Positions 44,398 through 53,538 of a stretch of DNA of 64,000 nt are shown here, piece by piece. The notes beneath the pieces are model-generated. The model was given only the letters and a program-made list of their open reading frames with translations, did no database searches and had not been told where the DNA came from. The DNA is from Marinomonas sp. IMCC 4694 (lineage in GTDB: Bacteria > Pseudomonadota > Gammaproteobacteria > Pseudomonadales > Marinomonadaceae), in the NCBI RefSeq assembly GCF_008122525.1, contig NZ_VSRV01000001.1, positions 186,001 to 250,000 of the forward strand. Reading direction: 5' to 3'. A program made the translations under genes and the position numbers. The stretch's first letter is position 1; each line of letters begins with the position of its first letter.

Positions 44398-45169
44398 CCA
44401 GGTCTTTATAAGGTGTCAGTAGTTCAATCGTGGCGGCCGTCACGGTTTTGGCCGACTTATCATTAATCTGTTTTGATACCGTGAAGCTTAGCTTTCGCTC
44501 AACAATCGTTAACAGTGCACCGCTGTGTTTTGCGCCAATAACAAGGTCAATTTCCCAATCACCTATTCGAGTCTTTTCATCAACGGTAGAGGGGCGCTCA
44601 TCAATGCTCACGCGGTTTTTGATACACCCTCTGCCTGCTTGTTTATCTTTATTGCGAGGCGTGTACGCTTTCCCTTTCCTACGTAAATGCTGGAATAATA
44701 GTCCGCCACAGCGCTTGTCTGCCCATATAGGCTGGTAAATAGTCTGATGACTCACCTGAAGTTTCTTTTCACGAGTAAGCCATCCAGATATCTGTTCTGG
44801 GCTCCAATCCTCTCGACTCTTTTCTTCAATAAGGTGCTTGGTGCTGCCCGTCATTTTTAAGGCTCTGGGGGCATTTAAGCGACGGGCTATCGCCACGTCA
44901 TGGGCTTGTTTATAACGATATCCTCGTTGTCCTGAGTTACGCAATAGCTCCCGACTAATGGTCGATTGGTTGACTCGCCGTTGTCGAGCTATCTTATTTT
45001 GACTCATAGCTGTTTTCTTTAAGGCGTAAATCTGGCATCTTACGCCATAGGTCAGTTGATTATAGGATGTCATTTTTGCCTCTCTTGCCGGAGAAAAAGT
45101 GAACAGCATCATATAGTTAACTGACCATCCTTTTCTGCCCATTCAAGTTATGCACTTACTATCTGAATC
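44398..45169 (-). mobile_element. IS30-family element, 5' part
   Basis: The transposase starts at 45073 (TSYNQLTYGVRCQIYALKK). It has the IS30 HTH and the IS30-type SREDWSPEQISGWLTREK and GDWEIDLVIGAKHSGALLTIVERK (first catalytic Asp) segments, then is truncated after LLTPYKD at 44398; the frame then runs into unrelated sequence until 44327. The outer end at 45169 (GATTCA-N6-AAGTGCATAAC, minus strand) matches the other IS30 end at 25862. Inactive. Confidence 0.75.
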
Positions 45170-45518
45170 CAAGTTATTTAAAACGTTAAAATATCGTCCT
45201 GAGTATCCAGAAAAGGCGTTTATGGATATAGCGTCCGCAAGAGAATGGGTAGCTGGGTTTGTGAGTTGGTACAATGATGAGCATTTACACAGTGGTATTA
45301 AATTCGTCACACCGACACAACGCCACCTAGGTTTAGACAAAAAGATATTAGCCAGGCGTCACCAAGTTAATGATGCGGCGAAACAACAAAATCCAAGTCG
45401 TTGGTCAGGTCAATCGAGAGATTGGTCAATGATTGACGAAGTGAATTTAAATCCGGTGAAAAAAGAAGCAATGCGGGCGGCATAAAATAAAACTTTAGGC
45501 GACAACTACCTTGAAAAA
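45170..45518 (+). pseudogene. IS3-family OrfB 3' part with right end
   Basis: The frame (to 45485) encodes the IS3 integrase C-terminus: LKYRPEYPEKAF, EWVAGFVSWYNDEHLHSGI (the catalytic Glu region lies just before) and a basic tail. The downstream end contains GGCGACAACTACC, matching the end of the IS3 remnant at 27000-27024. The 5' part has been replaced by the IS30 piece, so only a stub remains. Confidence 0.75.
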
Positions 45519-45566
45519 CTCCGATATTGACCTTTCTAACATAAATACATTAACCGAGGTTAAGGA

Positions 45567-46322
45567 ATGACGACTCGAGTAGAAATGATCATTGAAACCC
45601 TACAAGCCAACCCTGAGCAAAAGTTTACCGCTCGGGAGTTAGCTAAAGCGTTTATTGAATGTTATCCCGTCGAAATCGCAGAAAAGCAGACGAACCCAAG
45701 ATACAACACGGAAGAAAAACTGATTGCTCAGTTGGCGGCAGAAATCGGTGGTGAACGTACGGTTGCCGCGCAAAAAGCTTGTGCCAATGTTGCGACACGG
45801 GATAAACCGCGCCCACGACTCTATTATTGGGACGCAAACCCGACGGCTGCCACGCTGGAAGAGCCAGTGGACGAATCAAATGAGCAAGAAGTGGATACAC
45901 CGCTCACTTCGCCAAGTCTCAGCGAGTATGATTTGTACCCGATGTTGATTGAATACCTCAGTAAAGACTTGGGCTTATATTGCCAGCGTATCGACGAGCG
46001 AAAATCCAAAAACGCCCATGGCAGTGGTGGCAACCACTGGTTACACCCAGATATCGTTGCTCTAGAGCCCCTTGATCAAGGCTGGGATGAGGCCGTGCGT
46101 AGCTGTGTTCGCAGTGGTCACCAAAGCTCTGTGCGCTTATGGTCATTTGAGGTGAAGAAACACCTAACCAAAGGTAATGTGCGCAAATACTTCTTCCAAG
46201 CGGTGTCTAATTCTAGTTGGGCTAACTACGGCTATCTTGTGGCTACGGGGCTGAATAGTGATGTAGAAGCCGAGCTACAAATGCTTTCTAGTCTGCATGG
46301 TATCGGCTTACTAATGAGGTAA
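45567..46322 (+). pseudogene. HrgA/COG2958-like protein, N-terminal part (IS-disrupted)
   Basis: The gene begins with a HARE-HTH-like domain (VEMIIETLQANPEQKFTARELAKAF, residues 5-60). A PD-(D/E)XK nuclease-like domain follows, with HPDIVAL (Asp162), FEVKK (Glu195, Lys197) and QAV (Gln211). An IS inserted at 46316, so the frame stops after GLLMR. The missing C-terminus is found at 47755-47951. Removing the IS and one TAAT repeat restores an exact 313-codon gene. COG2958 proteins are often found beside restriction-modification genes. Confidence 0.8.
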
Positions 46323-47754
46323 TTGCAAAACTGTCGATATAAGCCATATCTATTCGTGGAATAACGAAAAAAGAGAAGACGTGGGCTGCCGTTTCCGGCG
46401 ACGATAGCGTTCTCACACAACATCGACATACCCACTCTATGAATGCTACGACGCCCCAACAAATAATGCAACGCTGGCAAATCGTTCAAGGCCAATTGAT
46501 TCCTGCTTTACACCAAGAAATAGGCTTGTTGACCCCAAAACTTGAAAAACTGATTCATATCTTGGAATGGTCTCGCATCGAAGAGTTTGTGACACGCTTT
46601 TCGTATCGGACGGGGCGTCCTCCCCATGAACTCGCTTGGTTAGCCAACGCGTTTGTTGCCAAGGTAGTGCTTGGGCTTACCACCACGGTGCATCTAATAG
46701 AACGCCTAAACATGGACAAAGCATTACAGCGAATCTGTGGATTTCCGCTTCATAAGAAACTGCCCTCAGCCTCGACTTTTTCTCGTGCGTTCGAGACGTT
46801 TGCCAAAGATAAGTTGGCCGAACGTGCCCACGAGGTGCTGATCAAAATGCACTTTGGAGATCGTCTCATTGGGCATATCAGCCGAGACGGGACGGCGATT
46901 AAGGTGAGAGAACGTCCACAAAAGATCGACAAAGTGGACACGGATAAACCTAAGCTTAAAGGGCGGCCCCGCAAGGACAAAGATGAAAACCGCCCGATCA
47001 AATTCAATGTGGCACGGCAACGTACCCAATGCCTAGAAGAGATGCTTAATGAGATCCCGGTTGATTGCCGTCGTGGCACAAAATGCAATGCTCAAGGCTA
47101 TAAAAACAGCTGGAATGGCTACAAACTGCATCTAGACATTGCAGACTGTGGCGTCCCCATCTCCGCTTTGCTGTCCTCAGCCTCCATGCATGACAGCCGT
47201 GCCGCCATCCCTCTGTCTCACATCAGTGCGGCGAGGGTGACCAACCTTTATGATCTGATGGACGCCGCCTACTGCAGTATTGACCTGCATGAGCACAGTA
47301 GAGAGTTAGGGCATGTGCCCCTGATAGATCACAACCCCAGAGGGGGCGAGAAAGAAGAATTTGAACCCGCCGATACGGTGCGTTATCGGGAACGTTCGGG
47401 CGCAGAACGAGCCAATGGCCGACTCAAGGATGAGTTCGGAGGTCGACACATCTGGGTACGTGGTGAGGTAAAAGTCATGAGTCACCTGATGTTTGGCATT
47501 TTAGTACTGAGTGTCGATCAACTGCTTCGACTGCGGCAATAAATCGCAGAAAAATAAGTCATGTATCGAGGATATTGTGCTTCTGGGGTGGTCACAGAAC
47601 GAGCCGCTATGATCAAAAAAGAGAGAAAAGCGATGACGACCTAGTCAAAATAGAAAATGCATAGAAACACATGCTTAACTGAGTAAAAAAACAGCCTCTA
47701 AAAGGGCGATAAGTTATCCACAAATGGGTTGGCTATTAGTTTTGCAAGATGCTC
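46316..47754 (+). mobile_element. IS5-superfamily-like insertion sequence, copy 1
   Basis: 1439 bp. The ends form an imperfect inverted repeat GAG-N4-TTGCAAAACT. The flanks are a TAAT duplication (46312-46315 and 47755-47758). It carries a single transposase gene. It interrupts the HrgA-like gene. An almost identical copy lies in inverse orientation at 49585-51025. Confidence 0.92.
46439..47542 (+). CDS. IS5/IS1182-like transposase, copy 1
   Basis: 367 aa. The N-terminal half (FVTRFSYRTGRPPHELAWL) matches DUF772-type transposases. DDE residues are in ISRDGTAIKV, LMDAAYCSID and RSGAERANGRLKDEF. The frame is intact, so the copy may be active. It differs from copy 2 at one visible residue (DENRPIK versus DEKRPIK). 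Confidence 0.9.
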   Translation: MNATTPQQIMQRWQIVQGQLIPALHQEIGLLTPKLEKLIHILEWSRIEEFVTRFSYRTGRPPHELAWLANAFVAKVVLGLTTTVHLIERLNMDKALQRICGFPLHKKLPSASTFSRAFETFAKDKLAERAHEVLIKMHFGDRLIGHISRDGTAIKVRERPQKIDKVDTDKPKLKGRPRKDKDENRPIKFNVARQRTQCLEEMLNEIPVDCRRGTKCNAQGYKNSWNGYKLHLDIADCGVPISALLSSASMHDSRAAIPLSHISAARVTNLYDLMDAAYCSIDLHEHSRELGHVPLIDHNPRGGEKEEFEPADTVRYRERSGAERANGRLKDEFGGRHIWVRGEVKVMSHLMFGILVLSVDQLLRLRQ

Positions 47755-47951
47755 TAATACTTAATACTGAATCGCTTTATGATAGCCAAATATTGATTCC
47801 TGCGAAAGAACGCAGCCGAGTGGATTGGCAATCGGCTAATCGCATTGTCACGGAAAACAGCGATTTCCATCATTACATTGAACAAGTCAGCATCTACAAC
47901 CAAACAGGACGATTAACTAAAAGCGCTTGGAATAAACAACCAAGGCCGTAA
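47755..47951 (+). pseudogene. HrgA/COG2958-like protein, C-terminal part
   Basis: Downstream of the IS the frame resumes as LNTESLYDSQILIPAKERSRVDW and ends WNKQPRP at 47951. It joins in frame with the piece ending at 46315 once the IS and one TAAT are removed. It is followed by about 108 bp before the AAA ATPase gene. Confidence 0.82.
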
Positions 47952-48059
47952 TGTTAAAACGGCAAGTTTATTAGTGATTCATCTAGCAGCAGTCGTTTTC
48001 TAGGCCATGTAACGGTATATTAGAAATATAAGTAATAAATTTATATAGGACGATAAAAA

Positions 48060-49082
48060 ATGATCAATGATTTCAAATTAGAAAATTATGGGCCTATCAC
48101 TCAGGTAGAAGGATGTGCCTTAGGTCAAATTAACTTATTTCTTGGTAAAAACAGCCAAGGAAAAACTTTTCTTTTAAAAGCTTTATACAGTGCCATTCGT
48201 AGTCATGAAGAAGCACATCGAGGCAATAATAATCAAGACTTTTCAGATGCTCTCAGCGACAAACTTTATTGGACGTTTCAAACAGATAAAATTGGCGATA
48301 TTGTTGCCAAGGGTGATAAGAAAAAGCTGACAGCATCGATTACCCTAAGCGATAAAAGTTCATTGCTGTTTAGCTTTGGTAGTGATACGACCAAGAAAAT
48401 ATCTCCTCAGCTTAACAATCTGACCAAGCGGGATGCTAATTCCGTTTTTCTCCCTCCAAAAGAAGTCTTGTCGTTGATGGATGTGATTCATAAATCGACA
48501 GAAGTAGATAAGATTTTTGGCTTTGATGCGACGTATTCAGACCTTGTTAAAGCATTGAAACTGCCCACTCAAAGAGGTAAGAATCATGCGGCGTTTGCGG
48601 ATTCTCGAAGAAAACTAGAAGGAATATTTGATGGCAAGGTTGAATTTGATGGCAATAGTAACAGCTGGGTTTATAAAAAAGGAAAGTCCAAATACTCTAT
48701 TATGTCTACGGCCGAGGGCATCAAAAAAATTGCAATATTAGATACATTATTAGGTAATCGTTTTCTTGATAAAGACTCCATTGTTTTTATCGACGAACCA
48801 GAGTCTGCCCTACACCCTACCGCGATTATCGAACTACTCGATATTATTGCGGTATTGGCCGAGGCTGGCATTCAGTTTTTTATCGCCACTCATTCTTATT
48901 ATGTGATTAAAAAGCTACTACTTATCGCCAATAAAAAGCAGATGCCTATCCCAACTTTTATGGCACAAGAAGGTGGCACTTGGGAGCAAAGCTGTTTGTT
49001 AAGAGATGGCTTACCCGATAACGAGATTATTAACGAGTCAGTTCGTTTGTTTGAGGAAGAATTTGAAGGAAGCTTCAAATGA
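48060..49082 (+). CDS. AAA-family ATPase (AAA_15/OLD-like)
   Basis: 340 aa. An SMC/OLD-type ATPase starts FKLENYGPI, with Walker A GKNSQGKT (29-36), Walker B IVFIDEPESALHP (241-253) and the switch His in ATHSYY (His278). There is no TOPRIM domain, so it is not a complete OLD nuclease. The end overlaps the next gene by 4 bp (ATGA). ATPases of this type are common sensors in phage-defence modules (for example AriA and PtuA), and a nuclease-like partner follows here. Not a member of a system I can name with confidence. Confidence 0.82.
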   Translation: MINDFKLENYGPITQVEGCALGQINLFLGKNSQGKTFLLKALYSAIRSHEEAHRGNNNQDFSDALSDKLYWTFQTDKIGDIVAKGDKKKLTASITLSDKSSLLFSFGSDTTKKISPQLNNLTKRDANSVFLPPKEVLSLMDVIHKSTEVDKIFGFDATYSDLVKALKLPTQRGKNHAAFADSRRKLEGIFDGKVEFDGNSNSWVYKKGKSKYSIMSTAEGIKKIAILDTLLGNRFLDKDSIVFIDEPESALHPTAIIELLDIIAVLAEAGIQFFIATHSYYVIKKLLLIANKKQMPIPTFMAQEGGTWEQSCLLRDGLPDNEIINESVRLFEEEFEGSFK

Positions 49083-49585
49083 TTGAGATTCCTGAATCTG
49101 GTGTGATTTTTGGCCCTTTCAATGAAGATTATTTATATCAAATTGAAAAATCTACAAACCTTCCACGAAATGCTCAATTAGTGGAGTTTATTTGGTTGGT
49201 TCCGGATAGAAACGCTCTACTACTAGTTGAAGCTAAGAGCTCTTTCTCTCAACCAGTCAATGATGTAGATTTTTCAAAAAACATAAATGAAATCTACAAT
49301 AAATTAGTTGACAGTTTAATTATATTGGTTTCCAGCCATTTAAGAAGATTAGAAACAATACATAATGAATTACCTCAACCATTCAAAAATATAGATTGGT
49401 CATCTATTAGTATACACTTACGTCTAGTTATTCCGACATTTCAAACTGATTGGCTGGCGCCTATTAGTGATAAGTTACGTGAAAAACTTAAACATATTTT
49501 AGCCGCATTCGGTATTTCCGCTCAGAATGTAATGGTTTTAAACAAAGAATTAGCAGACAAACAAGGCTTATTAGTACGCACATAG
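49079..49585 (+). CDS. Putative PD-(D/E)XK nuclease partner of the AAA ATPase
   Basis: 168 aa. The segment VPDRNALLLVEAKSS has the spacing of a PD-(D/E)XK active site (Pro42-Asp43, then Glu51-Ala-Lys53), with Glu36 a possible first acidic residue. Translational coupling to the ATPase implies a complex. The IS copy at 49585 falls exactly at the stop codon: without it the frame ends at the same residue with TAA, so the protein is intact. The nuclease call rests on one motif and needs structural confirmation. Confidence 0.6.
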   Translation: MIEIPESGVIFGPFNEDYLYQIEKSTNLPRNAQLVEFIWLVPDRNALLLVEAKSSFSQPVNDVDFSKNINEIYNKLVDSLIILVSSHLRRLETIHNELPQPFKNIDWSSISIHLRLVIPTFQTDWLAPISDKLREKLKHILAAFGISAQNVMVLNKELADKQGLLVRT

Positions 49586-51025
49586 AGCATCTTGCAAAAC
49601 TAATAGCCAACCCATTTGTGGATAACTTATCGCCCCTTTTAGAGGCTGTTTTTTTACTCAGTTAAGCATGTGTTTCTATGCATTTTCTATTTTGACTAGG
49701 TCGTCATCGCTTTTCTCTCTTTTTTGATCATAGCGGCTCGTTCTGTGACCACCCCAGAAGCACAATATCCTCGATACATGTCTTTTTCTCTCAGCGATTT
49801 ATTGCCGCAGTCGAAGCAGTTGATCGACACTCAGTACTAAAATGCCAAACATCAGGTGACTCATGACTTTTACCTCACCACGTACCCAGATGTGTCGACC
49901 TCCGAACTCATCCTTGAGTCGGCCATTGGCTCGTTCTGCGCCCGAACGTTCCCGATAACGCACCGTATCGGCGGGTTCAAATTCTTCTTTCTCGCCCCCT
50001 CTGGGGTTGTGATCTATCAGGGGCACATGCCCTAACTCTCTACTGTGCTCATGCAGGTCAATACTGCAGTAGGCGGCGTCCATCAGATCATAAAGGTTGG
50101 TCACCCTCGCCGCACTGATGTGAGACAGAGGGATGGCGGCACGGCTGTCATGCATGGAGGCTGAGGACAGCAAAGCGGAGATGGGGACGCCACAGTCTGC
50201 AATGTCTAGATGCAGTTTGTAGCCATTCCAGCTGTTTTTATAGCCTTGAGCATTGCATTTTGTGCCACGACGGCAATCAACCGGGATCTCATTAAGCATC
50301 TCTTCTAGGCATTGGGTACGTTGCCGTGCCACATTGAATTTGATCGGGCGTTTTTCATCTTTGTCCTTGCGGGGCCGCCCTTTAAGCTTAGGTTTATCCG
50401 TGTCCACTTTGTCGATCTTTTGTGGACGTTCTCTCACCTTAATCGCCGTCCCGTCTCGGCTGATATGCCCAATGAGACGATCTCCAAAGTGCATTTTGAT
50501 CAGCACCTCGTGGGCACGTTCGGCCAACTTATCTTTGGCAAACGTCTCGAACGCACGAGAAAAAGTCGAGGCTGAGGGCAGTTTCTTATGAAGCGGAAAT
50601 CCACAGATTCGCTGTAATGCTTTGTCCATGTTTAGGCGTTCTATTAGATGCACCGTGGTGGTAAGCCCAAGCACTACCTTGGCAACAAACGCGTTGGCTA
50701 ACCAAGCGAGTTCATGGGGAGGACGCCCCGTCCGATACGAAAAGCGTGTCACAAACTCTTCGATGCGAGACCATTCCAAGATATGAATCAGTTTTTCAAG
50801 TTTTGGGGTCAACAAGCCTATTTCTTGGTGTAAAGCAGGAATCAATTGGCCTTGAACGATTTGCCAGCGTTGCATTATTTGTTGGGGCGTCGTAGCATTC
50901 ATAAAGTGGGTATGTCGATGTTGTGTGAGAACTCTATCGTCGCCGGAAACGGCAGCCCACGTCTTCTCTTTTTTCGTTATTCCACGAATAGATATGGCTT
51001 ATATCGACAGTTTTGCAATTACCTC
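49585..51025 (-). mobile_element. IS5-superfamily-like insertion sequence, copy 2
   Basis: 1441 bp, the inverse of copy 1, with the same GAG-N4-TTGCAAAACT ends. The flanks share only ATA (3 bp), so the target duplication is short or altered. The small differences from copy 1 lie near the transposase stop (47550-47565) and at scattered positions. It separates the ATPase/nuclease pair from the DarG-like gene. Confidence 0.9.
49799..50902 (-). CDS. IS5/IS1182-like transposase, copy 2
   Basis: 367 aa, identical to copy 1 except for a Lys/Asn difference near residue 184. The frame is intact with the same DDE residues. Two closely placed functional copies in inverse orientation could drive inversion or deletion of the DNA between them. 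Confidence 0.9.
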   Translation of the reverse strand: MNATTPQQIMQRWQIVQGQLIPALHQEIGLLTPKLEKLIHILEWSRIEEFVTRFSYRTGRPPHELAWLANAFVAKVVLGLTTTVHLIERLNMDKALQRICGFPLHKKLPSASTFSRAFETFAKDKLAERAHEVLIKMHFGDRLIGHISRDGTAIKVRERPQKIDKVDTDKPKLKGRPRKDKDEKRPIKFNVARQRTQCLEEMLNEIPVDCRRGTKCNAQGYKNSWNGYKLHLDIADCGVPISALLSSASMHDSRAAIPLSHISAARVTNLYDLMDAAYCSIDLHEHSRELGHVPLIDHNPRGGEKEEFEPADTVRYRERSGAERANGRLKDEFGGRHIWVRGEVKVMSHLMFGILVLSVDQLLRLRQ

Positions 51026-51074
51026 ATAAGCCAGCGGTCGAAATACGACCAGAATGGTATTACTAGAGGTTGTC

Positions 51075-52142
51075 ATGATTACTTATCAATCTGGAAATAT
51101 ATTGCACGACCAAGCCGATGCTATTATCAATACAGTCAATACCGTTGGCGTGATGGGCAAGGGTTTAGCTCTGCAGTTTAAAAAAGCATTTCCAGAAAAC
51201 TTCAACGTTTACAAAAAAGCATGCGACGATAAATCCCTTCAGACAGGCCAAGTTCTTTCTGTGCCATTGGGAGATATGAGCGCTCCTTTCTACATCATTA
51301 ACTTTCCTACTAAGTCTCACTGGAAAGGTAAATCTAAACTAGAATACATTGAACAAGGCCTAGAAAGCCTAAAGTCGGAAGTAATCCGCTTGGGCCTCAA
51401 CTCGGTTGCTATTCCTGCACTGGGTAGCGGTTTGGGTGGTTTGCCATGGAATCAAGTAGAAGCTCTGATAGAGAAGTCGCTTTCTGAATTACCCAATGTG
51501 ACATGGGTAATTTACCCGCCACAAGCTGCACCAAATGCCGACGCTATGCCTAATAAGACCACACGCCCAAAAATGACAGTGGGTAGAGCCGCCGTTTTAG
51601 GCTTAATCGATCGTTATGTATCAACAGGGTTTGAGTACCGACTCTCACTGCTCGAAGTTCAAAAACTCGTATACTTTTTGACTCTTGCAGGTGAACCGTT
51701 GAACAAAGTGGTTTTTCAAAAACATCATTACGGCCCATACGCTGACGTATTACGCCATGTACTTGAAAGAATGGAAGGACACTTCATAACAGGCTATGCC
51801 GACGGTTTAAACAAGCCAGAAACACCCATTGAACTGAAAGAGAAAGCCGCTGAAGAAGCACTTACGTTCCTTGATAAGAACATTGAGACAAAACAACGAT
51901 TCGACAAGGTGGCTGAACTGATCGAAGGGTTTGAATCCCAAAATGGCATGGGACTTTTATCTACGGTTCATTGGGTAGCGACACAAGAATTCGACCATAC
52001 AGACATTTCAAATGAAGAGCTCATATACAAAATACACAGCTGGAACCCAAGAAAAGCACAAATGAAACCAGCACACATACTTGCCGCCTTCGAAAGACTA
52101 AGACAAAAAGAGTGGTTGGGGCTGAAAGTTCACGCTGCATGA
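51075..52142 (+). CDS. DarG-like macrodomain protein (DNA ADP-ribosyl glycohydrolase family)
   Basis: 355 aa from the ATG at 51075 (AGAGGT upstream); the earlier in-frame ATG at 51054 gives a spurious leader. The N-terminal macrodomain has the ADP-ribose loops INTVNTVGVMGKGLA (about residues 18-32) and PALGSGLGGLPW. The C-terminal domain (about 175-355) resembles the SocA/Panacea-like region of DarG (LLEVQKLVYFLTLAGEPL, HHYGPYADVL). DarG removes ADP-ribose placed on DNA by DarT. No DarT gene was found in the window, so this is an orphan or cooperates with the neighbouring genes. Confidence 0.85.
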   Translation: MITYQSGNILHDQADAIINTVNTVGVMGKGLALQFKKAFPENFNVYKKACDDKSLQTGQVLSVPLGDMSAPFYIINFPTKSHWKGKSKLEYIEQGLESLKSEVIRLGLNSVAIPALGSGLGGLPWNQVEALIEKSLSELPNVTWVIYPPQAAPNADAMPNKTTRPKMTVGRAAVLGLIDRYVSTGFEYRLSLLEVQKLVYFLTLAGEPLNKVVFQKHHYGPYADVLRHVLERMEGHFITGYADGLNKPETPIELKEKAAEEALTFLDKNIETKQRFDKVAELIEGFESQNGMGLLSTVHWVATQEFDHTDISNEELIYKIHSWNPRKAQMKPAHILAAFERLRQKEWLGLKVHAA

Positions 52143-52275
52143 GTAGTGTAACCTCTTCTATAACATTAACAGTCACACAACACATTTTTTAATAGTATTA
52201 ACACTCCTATTTCCTACAAACATTATGTTATATTATTTTAAAAGGACTGAATGCTAACATTTACAAGGAAAAGTA

Positions 52276-53298
52276 ATGGGCGTCAAACACGAAACTTTAT
52301 TTCGTACATTAGCAATGTTACGAATCATACCGAAAGAGCCGAGATACAAGGCAACCTCAACGATTCATGTCGCTTTAGAAGAAAAAGGCTTTAAAGTTTC
52401 ATTACGAACGGTTCAACGCGATCTAAATTCAATGGTATTGCATCTGCCAGTATCATACGTTGAAAGTGATGGGGAGTATCGATGGAGCTTATCAAGTAGC
52501 TTTACAGATTTTAAACTAGGCCTTGATACTCCAACTGCATTGACTTTAGTTTTGGCTCAAGAATATCTTTCTGTATTATTGCCCAAAATGGCAGTTGATC
52601 AAATAAAGCCACAATTTCAAGCCGCTCAACAATACCTAAACTCCTTACCATCGAATCATTATTCAGATTGGGGTAATCGGGTCAAAGCCATTCCCAATAG
52701 TAAAACCTTGATATCAGCTCAAATCAAAAGTGGAATATGGGAGACAGTCTCAGAAGCTGTGCTGGAAGAGTATGCCGTTGATGTTACCTACCTAAGTCGC
52801 CACGAAAAAGAGCCAAAGAACTACACACTTCACCCTCAAGGAATTGTTGTGCGCAACAGTGTTACTTACTTGCTGGCCACAGCGAAAGAGTATGATGAGA
52901 TTCGTCAATTCTCCCTACATAGGTTTCAGCAGGTTGAGCGCTCAGATAAAACTTTTCGATCATTGGAAGATTTTAATCTCAATGAATACATTGATCAAGG
53001 AGGGTTCAGCTACAGACAGTCTCAACAACCTATTCAGCTGGTAGCGCGGGTAAAGAGTGAAGTTGCTTGGTTGTTATCAGAAACACCGCTCAGTGGAGAT
53101 CAAGAACTATCCCACATTGAAGGTTGCTGGTACCAGCTTACTGCAACCATTTCTGATGATAAGCAGACACTTTGGTGGATACAAGGGTACGGAGCAGAAA
53201 TTGACGTTCAGAAACCAGTAAAATGGCGAGAGTATATTCATAATAATGCAAAAGAAGTCCTTGGATTAAATAGTGCAGAAGAAAATAGCCAAGGTTAA
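52276..53298 (+). CDS. WYL-domain transcriptional regulator (BrxR/CapW-like)
   Basis: 340 aa. A winged HTH (residues 1-65, with KVSLRTVQRDLNSMV as recognition helix) precedes a WYL domain (about 155-240, VDVTYLSRHEKEPKNYTLHPQGIVVRN...RQFSLHRFQQV) and a C-terminal WCX-like extension. This architecture is shared with BrxR/CapW regulators, which repress defence genes until a ligand signals infection. It stands before the AT-rich four-gene operon on the same strand, so it is its probable repressor. Confidence 0.88.
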   Translation: MGVKHETLFRTLAMLRIIPKEPRYKATSTIHVALEEKGFKVSLRTVQRDLNSMVLHLPVSYVESDGEYRWSLSSSFTDFKLGLDTPTALTLVLAQEYLSVLLPKMAVDQIKPQFQAAQQYLNSLPSNHYSDWGNRVKAIPNSKTLISAQIKSGIWETVSEAVLEEYAVDVTYLSRHEKEPKNYTLHPQGIVVRNSVTYLLATAKEYDEIRQFSLHRFQQVERSDKTFRSLEDFNLNEYIDQGGFSYRQSQQPIQLVARVKSEVAWLLSETPLSGDQELSHIEGCWYQLTATISDDKQTLWWIQGYGAEIDVQKPVKWREYIHNNAKEVLGLNSAEENSQG

Positions 53299-53315
53299 AC
53301 GACACGATTTGTCGT
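53299..53315. promoter_or_regulatory. Perfect inverted repeat after the WYL gene
   Basis: ACGACA-N5-TGTCGT begins one base after the WYL stop codon, about 225 bp before the four-gene operon. It could be the operator read by the WYL regulator, or a weak terminator. No T-run follows. Confidence 0.4.
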
Positions 53316-53538
53316 GATGATCTTGTATATTTTAGATCAGACAAAGTCCTTAAATAAGAGGGATATGAATTTGCAGGAAGCAGGAAAACTATTTTTAAAA
53401 AAAACAATAGAAAAGAAGGTATTAATTTAACTATGTATTGATAGGCTGGATAATAAATCTTCGGAATTAGGTGATCTATATCCTTTCAATCTTAGCTAAA
53501 CAAGCAATTAGAATTTCATATTAATAATAGAGGTAATT

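Noticed and set aside
46750..47088. Antisense frames inside the IS transposases
   Set aside because: They are present in both IS copies only because they shadow the transposase; they have no plausible domain or ribosome-binding site.
46316..51025. Composite transposon carrying the ATPase/nuclease genes between two IS copies
   Set aside because: Copy 1 has its own matching TAAT target repeats on both sides and splits a gene whose two halves lie on either side of it. It therefore inserted alone, and the segment between the copies is ancestral DNA.
51026..51074. Truncated darT upstream of the DarG-like gene
   Set aside because: Only about 45 bp separate the IS end from the start codon, and the DNA across the IS is the end of the nuclease-like gene, which leaves no room for darT.
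51054..51074. Earlier ATG for the DarG-like protein
   Set aside because: It adds a non-conserved leader, and the macrodomain family begins at the MITYQSGNI start, which has its own ribosome-binding site.
52219..52229. Operator palindrome AACATTATGTT upstream of the WYL gene
   Set aside because: It is only 5 bp per arm in very AT-rich DNA and could easily arise by chance.
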